Source: Amphritea sp. 1_MG-2023 (GTDB lineage: Bacteria > Pseudomonadota > Gammaproteobacteria > Pseudomonadales > Balneatricaceae). Taken from it: a DNA stretch of 47,692 nucleotides. This document shows, piece by piece, positions 31,127 through 40,152 of the stretch. The notes below the pieces were generated by a model. That model worked only from the letters and a program-made list of their open reading frames with translations. It had not been told where the DNA came from and searched no databases. The stretch is from contig NZ_JAUOQE010000032.1 of assembly GCF_030547545.1 (NCBI RefSeq), forward strand, positions 1 through 47,692. Direction: 5' to 3'. Each line of letters starts with the position of its first letter. The first letter of the stretch is position 1. The position numbers and the translations under genes were made by a program.

Positions 31127-31504
31127 ATGTCTGCACGATTTGTTATTTTTTTTACCGCGCTGAGCGGTTTTATCACAGTAGGCCTCGGTGCCTTTGCGTC
31201 ACATATGCTACGCACGCAGCTGAGTAGCCGTCTCTATGAGGTGCTGCAAACCGGCATTCAATATCAGATGTTTCATACCCTCGCGCTGTTTGGTGTGGGG
31301 GGGCTAATGCTACGACAGCCTGATCGAGGCCTAAATCAGACAGCGGTCTTGTTTATGACGGGAATGGTTTTTTTCAGTGGCAGTCTTTATCTGCTGGCGC
31401 TGAGCGGGCAGCATTGGTTAGGCGCTATCACTCCTATCGGGGGCGTATTGTTTCTAGCTGGCTGGTTGAATCTTGGCCGGGTTGCGTTTCGGCAGTTAAG
31501 TTAA
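31127..31504 (+). CDS. DUF423 membrane protein (YgdD-like)
   Basis: A 125-residue, four-helix inner-membrane protein. The conserved start [17 protein letters not shown] and the segments [13 protein letters not shown] and [14 protein letters not shown] are the DUF423 pattern. The function of the family is unknown. It begins 62 bases after the rpoH terminator and is followed 19 bases later by thiS. Confidence 0.9.
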   Translation: MSARFVIFFTALSGFITVGLGAFASHMLRTQLSSRLYEVLQTGIQYQMFHTLALFGVGGLMLRQPDRGLNQTAVLFMTGMVFFSGSLYLLALSGQHWLGAITPIGGVLFLAGWLNLGRVAFRQLS

Positions 31505-31523
31505 TAAAAGTGGATCAAGCTCA

Positions 31524-31724
31524 ATGTTGATACAGGTAAATGGTGACAATCTAGACGTTCAGGAAGGCGCCTGCGTGGCCGATCTGATTGAACAGTTGCA
31601 ATTGGGAGAACGTCGCGTGGCCGTCGAGCTGAATCTTGAGATCGTGCCTCGTAGCCGACATGCAGAAACCGCGCTTAGCGAAGGCGACCGAGTTGAAGTA
31701 GTGCATGCAATTGGCGGCGGTTGA
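31524..31724 (+). CDS. thiS: ThiS, thiamine sulfur-carrier protein
   Basis: A 66-residue ubiquitin-fold carrier whose C terminus (HAIGGG) ends in the Gly-Gly needed for adenylation and thiocarboxylate formation. It delivers sulfur to ThiG for the thiazole ring. The length and the segment [17 protein letters not shown] fit the family. It lies directly before thiG. Confidence 0.93.
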   Translation: MLIQVNGDNLDVQEGACVADLIEQLQLGERRVAVELNLEIVPRSRHAETALSEGDRVEVVHAIGGG

Positions 31725-31784
31725 CGATAGCCAACCTGATGCATGTTTTTGAGAATATGACAGAATCTAATTGGGTAGAATACA

Positions 31785-32582
31785 ATGTCGGAACAACATA
31801 ACGATCCATTGATTATTGCAGGCCGTAGCTTTCAGTCGCGTCTGTTGATTGGCACTGGGAAATATCGTGACCTAGAAGAAACGCGTTTGGCGATCGAAGC
31901 CAGTGGCGCTGAGATTGTGACCGTGGCGGTACGCCGTACCAATATTGGTCAAAATCAAGATGAGCCGAATCTTTTAGATGTCATCTCCCCAGATAAATAT
32001 ACGATTTTGCCGAATACCGCCGGTTGTTTTAATGCTGAAGACGCTATTCGTACCTGTATGCTGGCGCGTGAGTTGATGGACGGACACGATCTGGTGAAGC
32101 TGGAAGTCTTGGGCGATCAGAAAACGCTCTATCCGAATGTGGTCGAAACAATCAAAGCCGCCGATGTGTTGGTGCGGGATGGTTTTAAGGTGATGGTTTA
32201 TACCAGTGATGATCCGATTGTGGCCAAAGAGCTCGAGTCTTTGGGCTGTGTTTCTATTATGCCGTTGGGCTCGATGATCGGCTCTGGCTTAGGAATCCTC
32301 AACCCGCATAATATCAATGTTATAATGGAAGATTGCAACGTGCCGGTATTGGTTGATGCGGGTGTTGGTACGGCTTCTGAAGCCGCGGTAGCGATGGAAA
32401 TGGGTTGTGAAGCGGTATTAATGAACTCAGCGATTGCTGGTGCTCGTAACCCTTTATTGATGGCTTCTGCGATGCGTAAAGCGGTTGAAGCGGGACGTGA
32501 GGCATATCTCGCAGGAAGGATGCCACGGAAGAAATACGCCAGCGCATCATCTCCGATGGAAGGTACGATTGTCTCTAAGTGA
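31785..32582 (+). CDS. thiG: ThiG, thiazole synthase
   Basis: A 265-residue TIM barrel that forms the thiamine thiazole phosphate from DXP, ThiS thiocarboxylate and dehydroglycine. The Schiff-base Lys is in LVKLEVLGD near residue 105. The phosphate-binding part includes [14 protein letters not shown] and [11 protein letters not shown]. It lies 60 bases after thiS and is followed by a terminator. No thiO or thiH is visible in the window. Confidence 0.96.
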   Translation: MSEQHNDPLIIAGRSFQSRLLIGTGKYRDLEETRLAIEASGAEIVTVAVRRTNIGQNQDEPNLLDVISPDKYTILPNTAGCFNAEDAIRTCMLARELMDGHDLVKLEVLGDQKTLYPNVVETIKAADVLVRDGFKVMVYTSDDPIVAKELESLGCVSIMPLGSMIGSGLGILNPHNINVIMEDCNVPVLVDAGVGTASEAAVAMEMGCEAVLMNSAIAGARNPLLMASAMRKAVEAGREAYLAGRMPRKKYASASSPMEGTIVSK

Positions 32583-32664
32583 TGGCCGCTTAAATAGCCG
32601 TTGTTAACTTATTGATTTATAAACAGGCGGCGATGGCGTCGTCTGATTTAATTAAAGATTGTAG

Positions 32665-32697
32665 CAGCCTGATCCGTTGATCAGGCTGTTTTGTTTT
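32665..32697 (+). terminator. Intrinsic terminator after thiG
   Basis: CAGCCTGAT pairs with ATCAGGCTG around CCGTTG and is followed by TTTTGTTTT. It lies about 80 bases past thiG and just before trmB, so trmB may have its own promoter or depend on readthrough. Confidence 0.85.
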
Positions 32698-32714
32698 ACT
32701 AAGAGCCCAGATTG

Positions 32715-33446
32715 ATGTCAGAAGATAAAAAACCTGAACAGGCAACCTCAGAACAGTCTGAGGAAAAATATATGCGCACCGTTAAAAGCTTTGTGCTGCG
32801 TGCCGGCCGCATGACCGAAGGCCAACAGAAGGCGATGGAGACAGTATGGCCGCAGATGGGGCTGGAGCTGAGTCAGGGGATGCTGGATCTGGCAGAGGTG
32901 TTTGGCCGTGAGGCACCGGTGGTGCTGGAGATCGGCTTTGGTATGGGTGACTCGTTGATCGAGATGGCTAAAGACCAGCCAGAGAAAAACTATATCGGTA
33001 TCGAAGTACATCGTCCCGGTGTGGGGCGCTTGCTGAGCAATGTCGAGAAACAAGGCCTCACCAATATTCGCGTGTTTTGTGATGATGCGATTGAAGTGCT
33101 GGCTCAATGTATTCCCGATGCAAGCCTGAGTACGTTGCAACTGTTCTTTCCTGATCCATGGCATAAGAAAAAACACCATAAGCGTCGTATTGTGCAGCTA
33201 GCGTTTGCCGCCACGCTTCGCAAGAAGCTTAAAGTCGGCGGTCAATTGCATATGGCCACGGATTGGGAAAACTATGCCGAACATATGATGGAAATTATGA
33301 GTGCTGCGCCGGGCTACCGTAATGTCGCGGGTGATCAACAGTATTCACCGCAACCCGAGTGGCGCCCCGTGACTAAGTTTCAGAAGCGGGGCGAACGCCT
33401 AGGGCATGGGGTATGGGATCTCATCTTTGAGCGCACGGCAGATTGA
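32715..33446 (+). CDS. trmB: TrmB, tRNA (guanine-46-N7)-methyltransferase
   Basis: A 243-residue SAM methyltransferase modifying G46 in the tRNA variable loop. It has the SAM-binding [14 protein letters not shown] near residue 75, the family motif [14 protein letters not shown] near 148-161, and a C-terminal [12 protein letters not shown]. The ATG at 32715 is preferred to the TTG one codon earlier. It ends the block of conserved housekeeping genes; what follows is accessory. Confidence 0.96.
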   Translation: MSEDKKPEQATSEQSEEKYMRTVKSFVLRAGRMTEGQQKAMETVWPQMGLELSQGMLDLAEVFGREAPVVLEIGFGMGDSLIEMAKDQPEKNYIGIEVHRPGVGRLLSNVEKQGLTNIRVFCDDAIEVLAQCIPDASLSTLQLFFPDPWHKKKHHKRRIVQLAFAATLRKKLKVGGQLHMATDWENYAEHMMEIMSAAPGYRNVAGDQQYSPQPEWRPVTKFQKRGERLGHGVWDLIFERTAD

Positions 33447-33604
33447 GACGCGTTATTCTTCTGCGCAGCCTGTGAGCTTTACGGTTAGCCTAAATGAACG
33501 AGTGGTGTATCGATCGTCATGATGAAGCGCCCCTAAAAGTGTCAGATTAGGCTACTTAACGTCGATATGAAGCCTGTGAAGTCAGTGTTTTATCGCTGAC
33601 TTTG

Positions 33605-34993
33605 TCACAATCCTTCGTTGAGCTGCTGTTGTCCTACAACCTTATTCTTGCCCGTTTTTTTCGCCGCATACATCGCCGTGTCTGCATGATTGAATAAACT
33701 TGGAATATCGGCAATAGCTTCCGTCAGTGATGAGCAGCCGATGGAAACGGTGACATGAAGGTCGGATTGTGGCTCGAGTGAAAGGTTAGTTGTTGCAATG
33801 GCCTGACGGATTTTATCGGCTAATGTCATGGCGTCGGCTTCTGCACAGTCATATAAAATGACCACAAATTCTTCGCCTCCCCAGCGAGTGAGTATATCTG
33901 TTTTGCGTAAACCTTTTTTTATTTCATCAGCGATTGCTTTTAGGACTTGATCACCCGCGAGATGACCATAGTTATCATTAATACGTTTAAAATTATCAAT
34001 ATCAAACATCATTAATGACAAGGGCGCGCGGTTTCGTTTGGCCATTGAGACGGCGTACTGTCCTTGTTTTAGCCCCTCCACTCGAGTGTAACACTCGGTC
34101 AGTGTGTCGATGGTTGACAGTCGATGGCTTTGACGTTCGTGTGTTCTTCTGCGACTATCAAGCCTTTCATAGGTAACCGCCGCAAATACCACCATGCCGA
34201 TGATGAACCAAGACACCCCTGTGGTGTATAGGGCGAAAGGGTAGACATCATTGACGTTACTTAAATAGACAATCAGAGCGCCCAGCCCCCAAGGTATTGT
34301 CATGGATAGTAATAGCTGAGCCCTGGATATCTTGCCCATTTGCGTATGCAAGAAAATGGCGCGGAGAAACTTATAATGGGCCCACTGCATTAGTGTTGCT
34401 AGACTCAGGGGGAGTAGCAGGGTAATGGTTAGAAAAGACATCGCGCCATGCAATGCGTCTTCCCCAAAGCTGTAACCTGCTAGGCTTGAAAAGGCTAAAA
34501 AAGGTGCGATGGAGGCGATGGAAAAAGATAGTTTTGAGAGTGTGTGACGTAATAACAAGGCGATCGCTAAGGACAGGATCGCCATTGATGTATTCATCCC
34601 CATGGCATGACTGAGGTTATTGGCAATCGCAGTTTCGGCCACTTCATGAAACGGTGTCAGGTGTGAAATCAAGCGCCATTCAAAGCCAATTTCCGCTAAA
34701 CGTAATAGACTGATAAGCGCCGCTGTGAAAGCCAAGCCAATCATCCACACCGATGTCGTGTTAATCTTATCCATTAGAACAGCGGCAACGATCAACAGAG
34801 CCGATAATATCGTTAGTTCATGCGTGGCAGGGCCGTTATGAATCGGTCGGTATAAGGATTCGATATCAAAGAGATAGCCTGCATAGATGATAACGATTAA
34901 AAAAATCACTAACTGCAATAACTGATACTTTAAGGCATGGATAGCGCGAATTTTGTCAAGATTGACGTAGCCAGCGTAATTTTTATGTAACAA
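33605..34993 (-). CDS. Membrane-bound GGDEF diguanylate cyclase
   Basis: A 462-residue protein with seven or eight hydrophobic segments over residues about 25-275, then a GGDEF domain (about 295-455). GGEEF is at 372-376, the metal Asp is in MMFDIDNFKRIND, and an inhibitory RxxD site (Arg363-Asp366) is in place. It should be an active, feedback-controlled c-di-GMP synthase; its signal is unknown. The start is a TTG at 34993 (AGGT upstream); the next ATG (codon 74) would remove two helices. It is divergent from the RutR-type regulator, and nothing else ties it to the F420 genes. Confidence 0.87.
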   Translation of the reverse strand: MLHKNYAGYVNLDKIRAIHALKYQLLQLVIFLIVIIYAGYLFDIESLYRPIHNGPATHELTILSALLIVAAVLMDKINTTSVWMIGLAFTAALISLLRLAEIGFEWRLISHLTPFHEVAETAIANNLSHAMGMNTSMAILSLAIALLLRHTLSKLSFSIASIAPFLAFSSLAGYSFGEDALHGAMSFLTITLLLPLSLATLMQWAHYKFLRAIFLHTQMGKISRAQLLLSMTIPWGLGALIVYLSNVNDVYPFALYTTGVSWFIIGMVVFAAVTYERLDSRRRTHERQSHRLSTIDTLTECYTRVEGLKQGQYAVSMAKRNRAPLSLMMFDIDNFKRINDNYGHLAGDQVLKAIADEIKKGLRKTDILTRWGGEEFVVILYDCAEADAMTLADKIRQAIATTNLSLEPQSDLHVTVSIGCSSLTEAIADIPSLFNHADTAMYAAKKTGKNKVVGQQQLNEGL

Positions 34994-35092
34994 GAATTCT
35001 ACCTATACCATAACGTCATGTGAGAGATCGCTATTATACTTGGGTTTCCCTGCTTTTTTGCAGTCAGGTAAATACTTTAATTTTTCTCAGTC

Positions 35093-35108
35093 ATGACCAC
35101 ATGGTAAA
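35093..35108 (+). promoter_or_regulatory. RutR-type operator before the regulator gene
   Basis: ATGACCA-CA-TGGTAAA matches 5 and 5 of the inner palindrome positions of the RutR consensus that I recall (TTGACCA-N2-TGGTCAA). It overlaps a possible -10 (TAAAAT, 35105-35110) 45 bases before the regulator ATG, which suggests autoregulation. The same site recurs at 36114 and 42723. Confidence 0.75.
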
Positions 35109-35152
35109 ATAAGCGCTCAGTACTTTATTCTTTGCTCGGATATCCAGTTACC

Positions 35153-35806
35153 ATGCCGAATTCATCGGAAGAAATCGTTATCAATAAACCTCGTCGACGC
35201 TCGCGTATTCGTGAAGCCCATGAGAATTCAATTATTAGAGCGGCAGAGCAGCTGTTCTCTCAAAATGGCTATCATGGCACGGCGCTTGAGACGATTGCCG
35301 AGAAAGCGGGGATGTCGAAGCAAAACCTCATCTACTATTTCTCGTCGAAAGAGATTCTTTACCAACGGGTATTGCGGAATATACTCGATATCTTGATTGA
35401 AAAAATGACGTTGATGGATCAGCTAGGTGAGACGCCAACAGAGATACTCACTAATTATATTAAAAGTAAGGTCGAGATCTCTCGGCATTACCCAGATGCC
35501 TCTAAGGTGTTTGCGATTGAGATTATTAACGGTGCGCCTTATCTGAAGAAGTATCTTCAGACACATCTGACACCCGCATTAGAGGATGACGTGAAGTTAG
35601 TTGAAAAGTGGATGGCTGAGGGGGTTATGGATAAAATTGATCCCTATCATCTGTTTTTCATGATTTGGTCATCGACTCAGACCTATGCGGATTTCTCCTC
35701 TCAGGTAAGCCTCTCGCTAGGTAAGGAGCAACTGCAAGATAAAGATTTTGATAATGCGACTGAGTTCTTAACTCACTTGGTCATTAAAGGGCTTGGAATG
35801 CGCTAA
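35153..35806 (+). CDS. rutR: RutR-type TetR-family regulator (pyrimidine-responsive)
   Basis: A 217-residue TetR regulator. The HTH lies at about 25-70 (AEQLFSQNGYHGTALETIAE, then MSKQNLIYYFSSKEILY). It aligns closely with E. coli RutR from memory in NLxYYFxSKExLYxxVLRxILDI, KxEVSRxYPxAS, xGAPxL and IDPxHLxFMIWxSTQxYADF, the last part lining the uracil pocket (Trp172 here). RutR is the uracil/thymine sensor of the rut operon and of carAB. Homology and spacing favour the ATG at 35153 over a TTG at 35132. Matching operators lie before it, before the cof genes and before the amidohydrolase, making it the likely local repressor released by pyrimidines. Confidence 0.88.
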   Translation: MPNSSEEIVINKPRRRSRIREAHENSIIRAAEQLFSQNGYHGTALETIAEKAGMSKQNLIYYFSSKEILYQRVLRNILDILIEKMTLMDQLGETPTEILTNYIKSKVEISRHYPDASKVFAIEIINGAPYLKKYLQTHLTPALEDDVKLVEKWMAEGVMDKIDPYHLFFMIWSSTQTYADFSSQVSLSLGKEQLQDKDFDNATEFLTHLVIKGLGMR

Positions 35807-35848
35807 ATTGTTCGCTCGACTGTTCACTATCAGTCACTGATTATGAAT

Positions 35849-35889
35849 AACCAGATAAGCTTCTTGGCAGAAGATTATCTGGTTTTTTT
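35849..35889 (+). terminator. Intrinsic terminator after the RutR-type gene
   Basis: AACCAGATAA pairs with TTATCTGGTT, and inside it CTTCT pairs with AGAAG around TGGC; a run of seven T follows. This is a long, nearly perfect stem 43 bases past the stop. Confidence 0.93.
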
Positions 35890-35989
35890 ATGCCTCTCTC
35901 GCGCTCTTTTATCGATATCGAGAGCCGATTTTATCGTTGTTTAATCGACACTTCGCATCACTGATTGTCTCTTATATGGCATTTTCACC

Positions 35990-36020
35990 AGCCTATTTTT
36001 CAACAATAGGCTTTCTTTAT
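35990..36020 (+). terminator. Second terminator-like hairpin before the F420 operon
   Basis: AGCCTATT and AATAGGCT pair around TTTCAAC and are followed by TTCTTTATTTTT. With the stem at 35849 it insulates the F420 promoter from upstream readthrough. The AT-rich stretch around it (35890-36113) holds no gene. Confidence 0.65.
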
Positions 36021-36113
36021 TTTTATTTCTTTAGATAAATTGTTTTATAAGTTTATGTATCTTAAGGGTTTATTTTCTTTTGGCTGCGCTGCTAATTGTC
36101 TAACAATAAAAGC

Positions 36114-36163
36114 TTGACCAGATGGTAAAAATTAGTCTAGTATTATTTTACCGTTTGGTAAAA
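36114..36163 (+). promoter_or_regulatory. Promoter with two RutR-type operators driving the F420 operon
   Basis: The -35 TTGACC (36114-36119) and -10 TAGTAT (36138-36143) are 18 bases apart. The -35 is embedded in the RutR-type site TTGACCA-GA-TGGTAAA (36114-36129). A second palindrome, TTTTACC-GTTT-GGTAAAA (36146-36163), keeps the ACC-N4-GGT core and covers the expected transcription start. Binding at both would occlude polymerase completely. The promoter assignment is by eye; the operator match to the RutR consensus is by recall. Confidence 0.75.
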
Positions 36164-36220
36164 AGTTTGTGGATGCAAGCCTATACCGAGAATAAGAATA
36201 AATAAGCAGTGGAGATACTG

Positions 36221-36436
36221 ATGCCTATTCTGATCCTCTTGTTGAATCAGTTAACGCTGATTTTTAAAGCAGCCCTAGCAGTCGTGAGCGTCAATATTGC
36301 TTTTGTCGTGGCTACCGCTGTTTGCCTCTTTTGCGCAGTTATTCGTTCTTTTCTCTGCAAGGTTGATTCAATGCTGAGTCGTTTTAATGACGTCCATCAG
36401 CGTCAGCACCCCACGTCTTTTCTTAGGTGTCATTGA
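36221..36436 (+). CDS. Small membrane protein of unknown function, first ORF of the F420 operon
   Basis: A 71-residue frame with GGAG six bases before its ATG. Two hydrophobic stretches (about residues 2-14 and 17-45, including AALAVVSVNIAFVVATAVCL) precede a polar, His/Arg-containing tail. Four cysteines lie at 38, 41, 49 and 70. It is the first start after the operator-promoter and ends 22 bases before cofH. I recognise no family. It could be a membrane tether or a transport accessory, or only a translated leader. Confidence 0.55.
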   Translation: MPILILLLNQLTLIFKAALAVVSVNIAFVVATAVCLFCAVIRSFLCKVDSMLSRFNDVHQRQHPTSFLRCH

Positions 36437-36458
36437 ATTTAAAATTAAGGAAAGAAAT

Positions 36459-37718
36459 ATGAATGCTCCGAGTATTTTAAGTTTGGATAACAGTGTGTCA
36501 GCGCAACATAAACTGCTGACGCAGTTAGATGATATTGATGTCAGCATCCGCGACATATTGATCTCTGTGATACAGGGGGTTGAACTCTCAGAAGCCGATG
36601 CCGTGACTCTCTTCGGTGTGACCGGCGCCGAGCTCGATGGCTTGATCGCTACGGCAGATTATCTCCGTCAGAAGACCGTGGGTAACCAAGCGAGCTTTGT
36701 TATTACCCGCAATATTAACTTTACCAATGTTTGCTATATGGGCTGTAAGTTTTGTGGTTTTGCTAAGCGTAAAGAGGAAGCCACTGCCGAACTGCTGAGC
36801 TTTGATGAAGTTGCCGATAGAGCCGAAGAGGCATGGGCTCGAGGTGCGACTGAAGTGTGTATTCAGGGAGGCTTACATCCCAATATTGATGGCAGCCATT
36901 ACCGTGAAATTCTTAAGGCGATTAAAAAACGAGTCCCAGCGATGCATATCCATGCGTTCTCGCCGTTTGAAATCTGGTTTGGCGCATTAAAAAGCAAGGT
37001 CTCGATTGCTGAGTTTATTCAAGACCTAATCGATCATGGTTTGGGATCGATGCCGGGTACCGCCGCTGAGATTCTTGACGTGGAGATTCGTCAACAGTTG
37101 ACGCGGGATAAACTGACCACTGAACAATGGGTTGAAATCATTACCACGGCTCACGAGCTGGGTTTGCCGACGACCGCCACGATTATGTATGGTCATATCG
37201 ATAGTCCTAAACATTGGGCTGGCCATATCGGCAAAATTCGCACCATTCAAAAACAGACCGGCGGTTTTACCGAATTTGTTCCGCTGGGCTTTATTCATTA
37301 TGAATCCCCTCTTTATATGAATATTCCTAACGTTAGGCCAGGCCCAACCGTGGATGAAAATATTCGTATGCATGCGGTATCGCGTCTGATGTTACATGGT
37401 TGGATCGATAATATTCAGGCGTCTTGGGTGAAGCTAGGGCCAGAATATGCACAGCAGATGCTACAGGCCGGCGCGAATGACTTGGGCGGTACGCTGATGA
37501 ATGAAAGTATCTCGCGGGCCGCGGGTGGTAAGAATGAGCAGGAGATTGTGCCGCAAGATATGATTCGCATGATCAGTGCTGCAGGGCGTGATCCGGTGCG
37601 GCGAAACACACTCTATGATGTGGTTGAAACTTATGCGCGGCAGCCTACTGACATTGCCAGCCGTGAGGGTTTTCAACTGATTGCGACTACGAATGATAGC
37701 GTGAGGGTCGCCTCATGA
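36459..37718 (+). CDS. cofH: CofH, FO synthase subunit 2 (radical SAM)
   Basis: A 419-residue radical SAM enzyme matching the CofH half of FO synthase (C-terminal half of actinobacterial FbiC). CofH attaches a tyrosine-derived radical to 5-amino-6-ribitylaminouracil on the way to the deazaflavin FO. The cluster cysteines are Cys92, Cys96 and Cys99 (CYMGCKFCGF). Typical CofH segments follow: MHIHAFSPFEI, GSMPGTAAEILD, TATIMYGHIDSPKHW, GGFTEFVPL and GANDLGGTLMNESISRAAG. The start at 36459 follows AAGGAAAG; a 24-codon longer frame overlaps the small upstream ORF and lacks a site. The CofG partner is not in the window. Its stop overlaps the cofD start. Confidence 0.93.
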   Translation: MNAPSILSLDNSVSAQHKLLTQLDDIDVSIRDILISVIQGVELSEADAVTLFGVTGAELDGLIATADYLRQKTVGNQASFVITRNINFTNVCYMGCKFCGFAKRKEEATAELLSFDEVADRAEEAWARGATEVCIQGGLHPNIDGSHYREILKAIKKRVPAMHIHAFSPFEIWFGALKSKVSIAEFIQDLIDHGLGSMPGTAAEILDVEIRQQLTRDKLTTEQWVEIITTAHELGLPTTATIMYGHIDSPKHWAGHIGKIRTIQKQTGGFTEFVPLGFIHYESPLYMNIPNVRPGPTVDENIRMHAVSRLMLHGWIDNIQASWVKLGPEYAQQMLQAGANDLGGTLMNESISRAAGGKNEQEIVPQDMIRMISAAGRDPVRRNTLYDVVETYARQPTDIASREGFQLIATTNDSVRVAS

Positions 37719-38731
37719 ACTCCCCCTTGAAGATTGTACTGCTGAGTGGCGGAGTGGGCGGTGCCAAGATGGCGGAAGGCTTTGCCTTTAGCCGATCTGC
37801 GGCGCAGTTCAGTGTGATTGGTAATGTGGCTGATGATCAGGCATTTCACGGGTTATGGGTTTCACCTGATATTGATACTTTGACCTATACCCTCGCCGAT
37901 GAGATCGATAAAACTAAAGGCTGGGGGCTGAGGGATGAAAGCAATCAAGTGCTGGATCAGCTAAAACGCTTGGGCTCGGATAGCTGGATGTATTTAGGCG
38001 ATAAGGATTTTGCCACTCATATCTATCGAACAGAACAGCGTCAACGGGGTGTCAGGCCGAGCGTTATCGCCGCCAATATCGCTCATGCTTACGGTGTTAA
38101 AACCCCGATTATTTTACCCACCGATGACTGTATTCAGAATAAGGTGATGATTGAAAGTGGTTGGATCGATTTTCAAGATTACTTCGTCAAACTAGCCTGT
38201 CAGCCCGACATACTGGATTTCAAAATTGCCGGTATTGAAGCGGCGACCGCCACTCCCGAGTCGCTTAACGCGATTGCCGAGGCGGATCTGATTGTGATTG
38301 CGCCGAGTAATCCGATTGTCAGTATTAAACCTATCTTGTCGGTGCCGGGTATCGCCGATGTGCTGCAACACTCATCAGCATTCAAGCTTGCAGTCTCTCC
38401 TTTAATCAATGGTGAAACGGTGAAAGGGCCTGCGGATAGCATGATGACGGCGGCGGGATATCGATCGGATGTCGAGGGAGTGGCCGATTTCTATAGCGGT
38501 GTGATCGACGGATTGATCATCGATCAGCAGGATCGTGACAGGCTGCCGCGTCTGTCAAATAAGGTCGAATATGTGCTGGCAACGGACACCTTAATGTTTA
38601 ACCGGCAGCAAAAAATGAGCCTCGCAGAAACCATTGTGCATTTCTATCAGGCGAGCAGAGGGCGAAATAATAGATCTGCTAGGTCATTTATCGAGTCTGC
38701 CAATGCATTAGCGACCCGCACCGCGGTATAA
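37715..38731 (+). CDS. cofD: CofD, phospho-transferase forming F420-0 (FbiA type)
   Basis: A 338-residue CofD/FbiA protein that joins FO to the nucleotide-activated phospho-lactyl, phosphoenolpyruvyl or phosphoglyceryl unit. The N-terminal loop LLSGGVGGAKMAEGF, NVADDQAFHGLWVSPDIDTL, and the central VIAPSNPIVSIKPILSVPGI are diagnostic. It overlaps cofH by four bases (ATGA). It cannot by itself tell which three-carbon acid is used. Confidence 0.94.
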   Translation: MNSPLKIVLLSGGVGGAKMAEGFAFSRSAAQFSVIGNVADDQAFHGLWVSPDIDTLTYTLADEIDKTKGWGLRDESNQVLDQLKRLGSDSWMYLGDKDFATHIYRTEQRQRGVRPSVIAANIAHAYGVKTPIILPTDDCIQNKVMIESGWIDFQDYFVKLACQPDILDFKIAGIEAATATPESLNAIAEADLIVIAPSNPIVSIKPILSVPGIADVLQHSSAFKLAVSPLINGETVKGPADSMMTAAGYRSDVEGVADFYSGVIDGLIIDQQDRDRLPRLSNKVEYVLATDTLMFNRQQKMSLAETIVHFYQASRGRNNRSARSFIESANALATRTAV

Positions 38732-38745
38732 CTCAGGAGTTGGTT

Positions 38746-39357
38746 ATGACCCTATCGATTGTTATTCCAATGAAAAGTCCTGAACGGTCTAAAAGCCGTT
38801 TGGCCGAGGTTTTAAGTCGCAGTCAACGGAAAAAATTAACGCTAGAGCTATTTGAAAAGAACTTAGGTTTTTTTCGTCAACGTTACCCACAGCACAATCT
38901 ACTCGTGGTAACCGAATCGAAGCGTATTCAGGATATTTCACACAGTTATGGTGCTGAAGTACTGCTCGAAGAGCAAAAGTTAGCGGGATTGAATGCCGCC
39001 GTTACGCTGGCCGCTGAATATAACGTACGCCGTGGTATTGAGACTCAACTGGTGATTCCTGGTGATATTGAGACGCTGGATTATCAGGAGATTGAATGTC
39101 TGCTAAGCCATCGGGAAGCGCGGCCATCGGTGGTGGTGTGTCCCTCATATGATGGGGGCACCAATGCGATTATGACCTCGCCGCCGAATGCGATGCCATT
39201 TAGCTTTGGCCTGAACTCCTGTCAGATCCATCTGCTGTCGGCCTTTAATGCTGGATTGCATACGCAACGGTTATTTCTTGAAAGTCTCTCGTTTGATGTT
39301 GATTGTCCTGATGATTTAGATCGGGCGAACATCTGGTTGGAAAAAAAATCCGCATAG
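38746..39357 (+). CDS. cofC: CofC, guanylyltransferase activating the F420 side-chain acid
   Basis: A 203-residue nucleotidyltransferase-fold protein that makes the GDP-activated three-carbon acid for CofD. It opens IVIPMKSPERSKSRLA (the CofC version of the NTP loop) and has a VIPGDIE strand, a YDGGTNAI segment and FDVDCPDDLDRA near the end. The substrate may be 2-phospholactate, PEP or 3-phosphoglycerate; members of this family differ and I cannot decide by eye. The ATG at 38746 follows CAGGAG with six-base spacing. Confidence 0.9.
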   Translation: MTLSIVIPMKSPERSKSRLAEVLSRSQRKKLTLELFEKNLGFFRQRYPQHNLLVVTESKRIQDISHSYGAEVLLEEQKLAGLNAAVTLAAEYNVRRGIETQLVIPGDIETLDYQEIECLLSHREARPSVVVCPSYDGGTNAIMTSPPNAMPFSFGLNSCQIHLLSAFNAGLHTQRLFLESLSFDVDCPDDLDRANIWLEKKSA

Positions 39358-39366
39358 GACAGCTTT

Positions 39367-40152
39367 ATGAATAGTCATGCACATAACGAAGTCAGTATTC
39401 ATGCACTCGATGGCATCCCCGATATTCACCCAGGTGATGACCTATCCGGCATGATTCTCGCGGCGCTCGATAGCAATCAATGTTCACTGGATGATGGTGA
39501 CATTATCGTGATTGCTCATAAGGTGGTGTCAAAACAGGAAGGTCAAATTATTGATCTGAATGACATTAGTCCCACCATCGAAGCGCAAACACTGGGCAGA
39601 GAGTTGAATAAAGACCCACGTAAGGTGCAGGTGGTGTTATCGGAATCTAAACGTTTAGTCCGCACATCAAAACGCCCTGAGCAGGATGAGGGCACGATTA
39701 TCGCTGAGCATCGATTGGGTTTTATCTGCGCCAATGCGGCGGTGGATGAATCCAATGTGGATGCGGTCGGTAAGGTCATTCTCCTTCCCCATGACCCCGA
39801 TCAGAGTGCGCGAGGTATCTGTCAAGACTTAGAGCGGGCCAGTGGCAAATCATTAGGCGTTGTGATTACCGATACCTTTGGTCGTCCTTGGCGGATGGGG
39901 TTGGTTAATGTAGCGGTTGGTTTGGCCAACGTACCGGCCAAAGTTGATTTGGCGGGGGATGTTGATGCCTATGGCCGCGTGCTTTCGGTCACCGTGCCCG
40001 CGTTAGCAGACGAAATTGCAGCGGCTTCCGGCTTGCTGATGAGTAAAAACGGTAAAAAGCCGGTTTTGATATTTAAAGGCGTTGACTGGCAGCGCTGTGA
40101 AAGTTCTGCCGGAGACTTAGTGCGTCCACAACAAGAGGATCTATTTCGATGA
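39367..40152 (+). CDS. cofE: CofE, F420-0:gamma-glutamyl ligase
   Basis: A 261-residue GTP-dependent ligase that adds glutamate residues to F420-0. It has [18 protein letters not shown] near residues 41-58, [16 protein letters not shown] (consensus ANAGVDxSN), [14 protein letters not shown] and [19 protein letters not shown]. It lacks the C-terminal nitroreductase domain of mycobacterial FbiB, which reduces dehydro-F420-0, and no separate one is visible in the window. It ends in an ATGA overlap with the next gene. Confidence 0.94.
   Translation: MNSHAHNEVSIHALDGIPDIHPGDDLSGMILAALDSNQCSLDDGDIIVIAHKVVSKQEGQIIDLNDISPTIEAQTLGRELNKDPRKVQVVLSESKRLVRTSKRPEQDEGTIIAEHRLGFICANAAVDESNVDAVGKVILLPHDPDQSARGICQDLERASGKSLGVVITDTFGRPWRMGLVNVAVGLANVPAKVDLAGDVDAYGRVLSVTVPALADEIAAASGLLMSKNGKKPVLIFKGVDWQRCESSAGDLVRPQQEDLFR

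Noticed and set aside
36387..36458. Upstream in-frame ATG that would lengthen cofH by 24 residues
   Set aside because: It overlaps the small membrane ORF, has no ribosome site, and the added residues do not resemble CofH; AAGGAAAG precedes the ATG at 36459.
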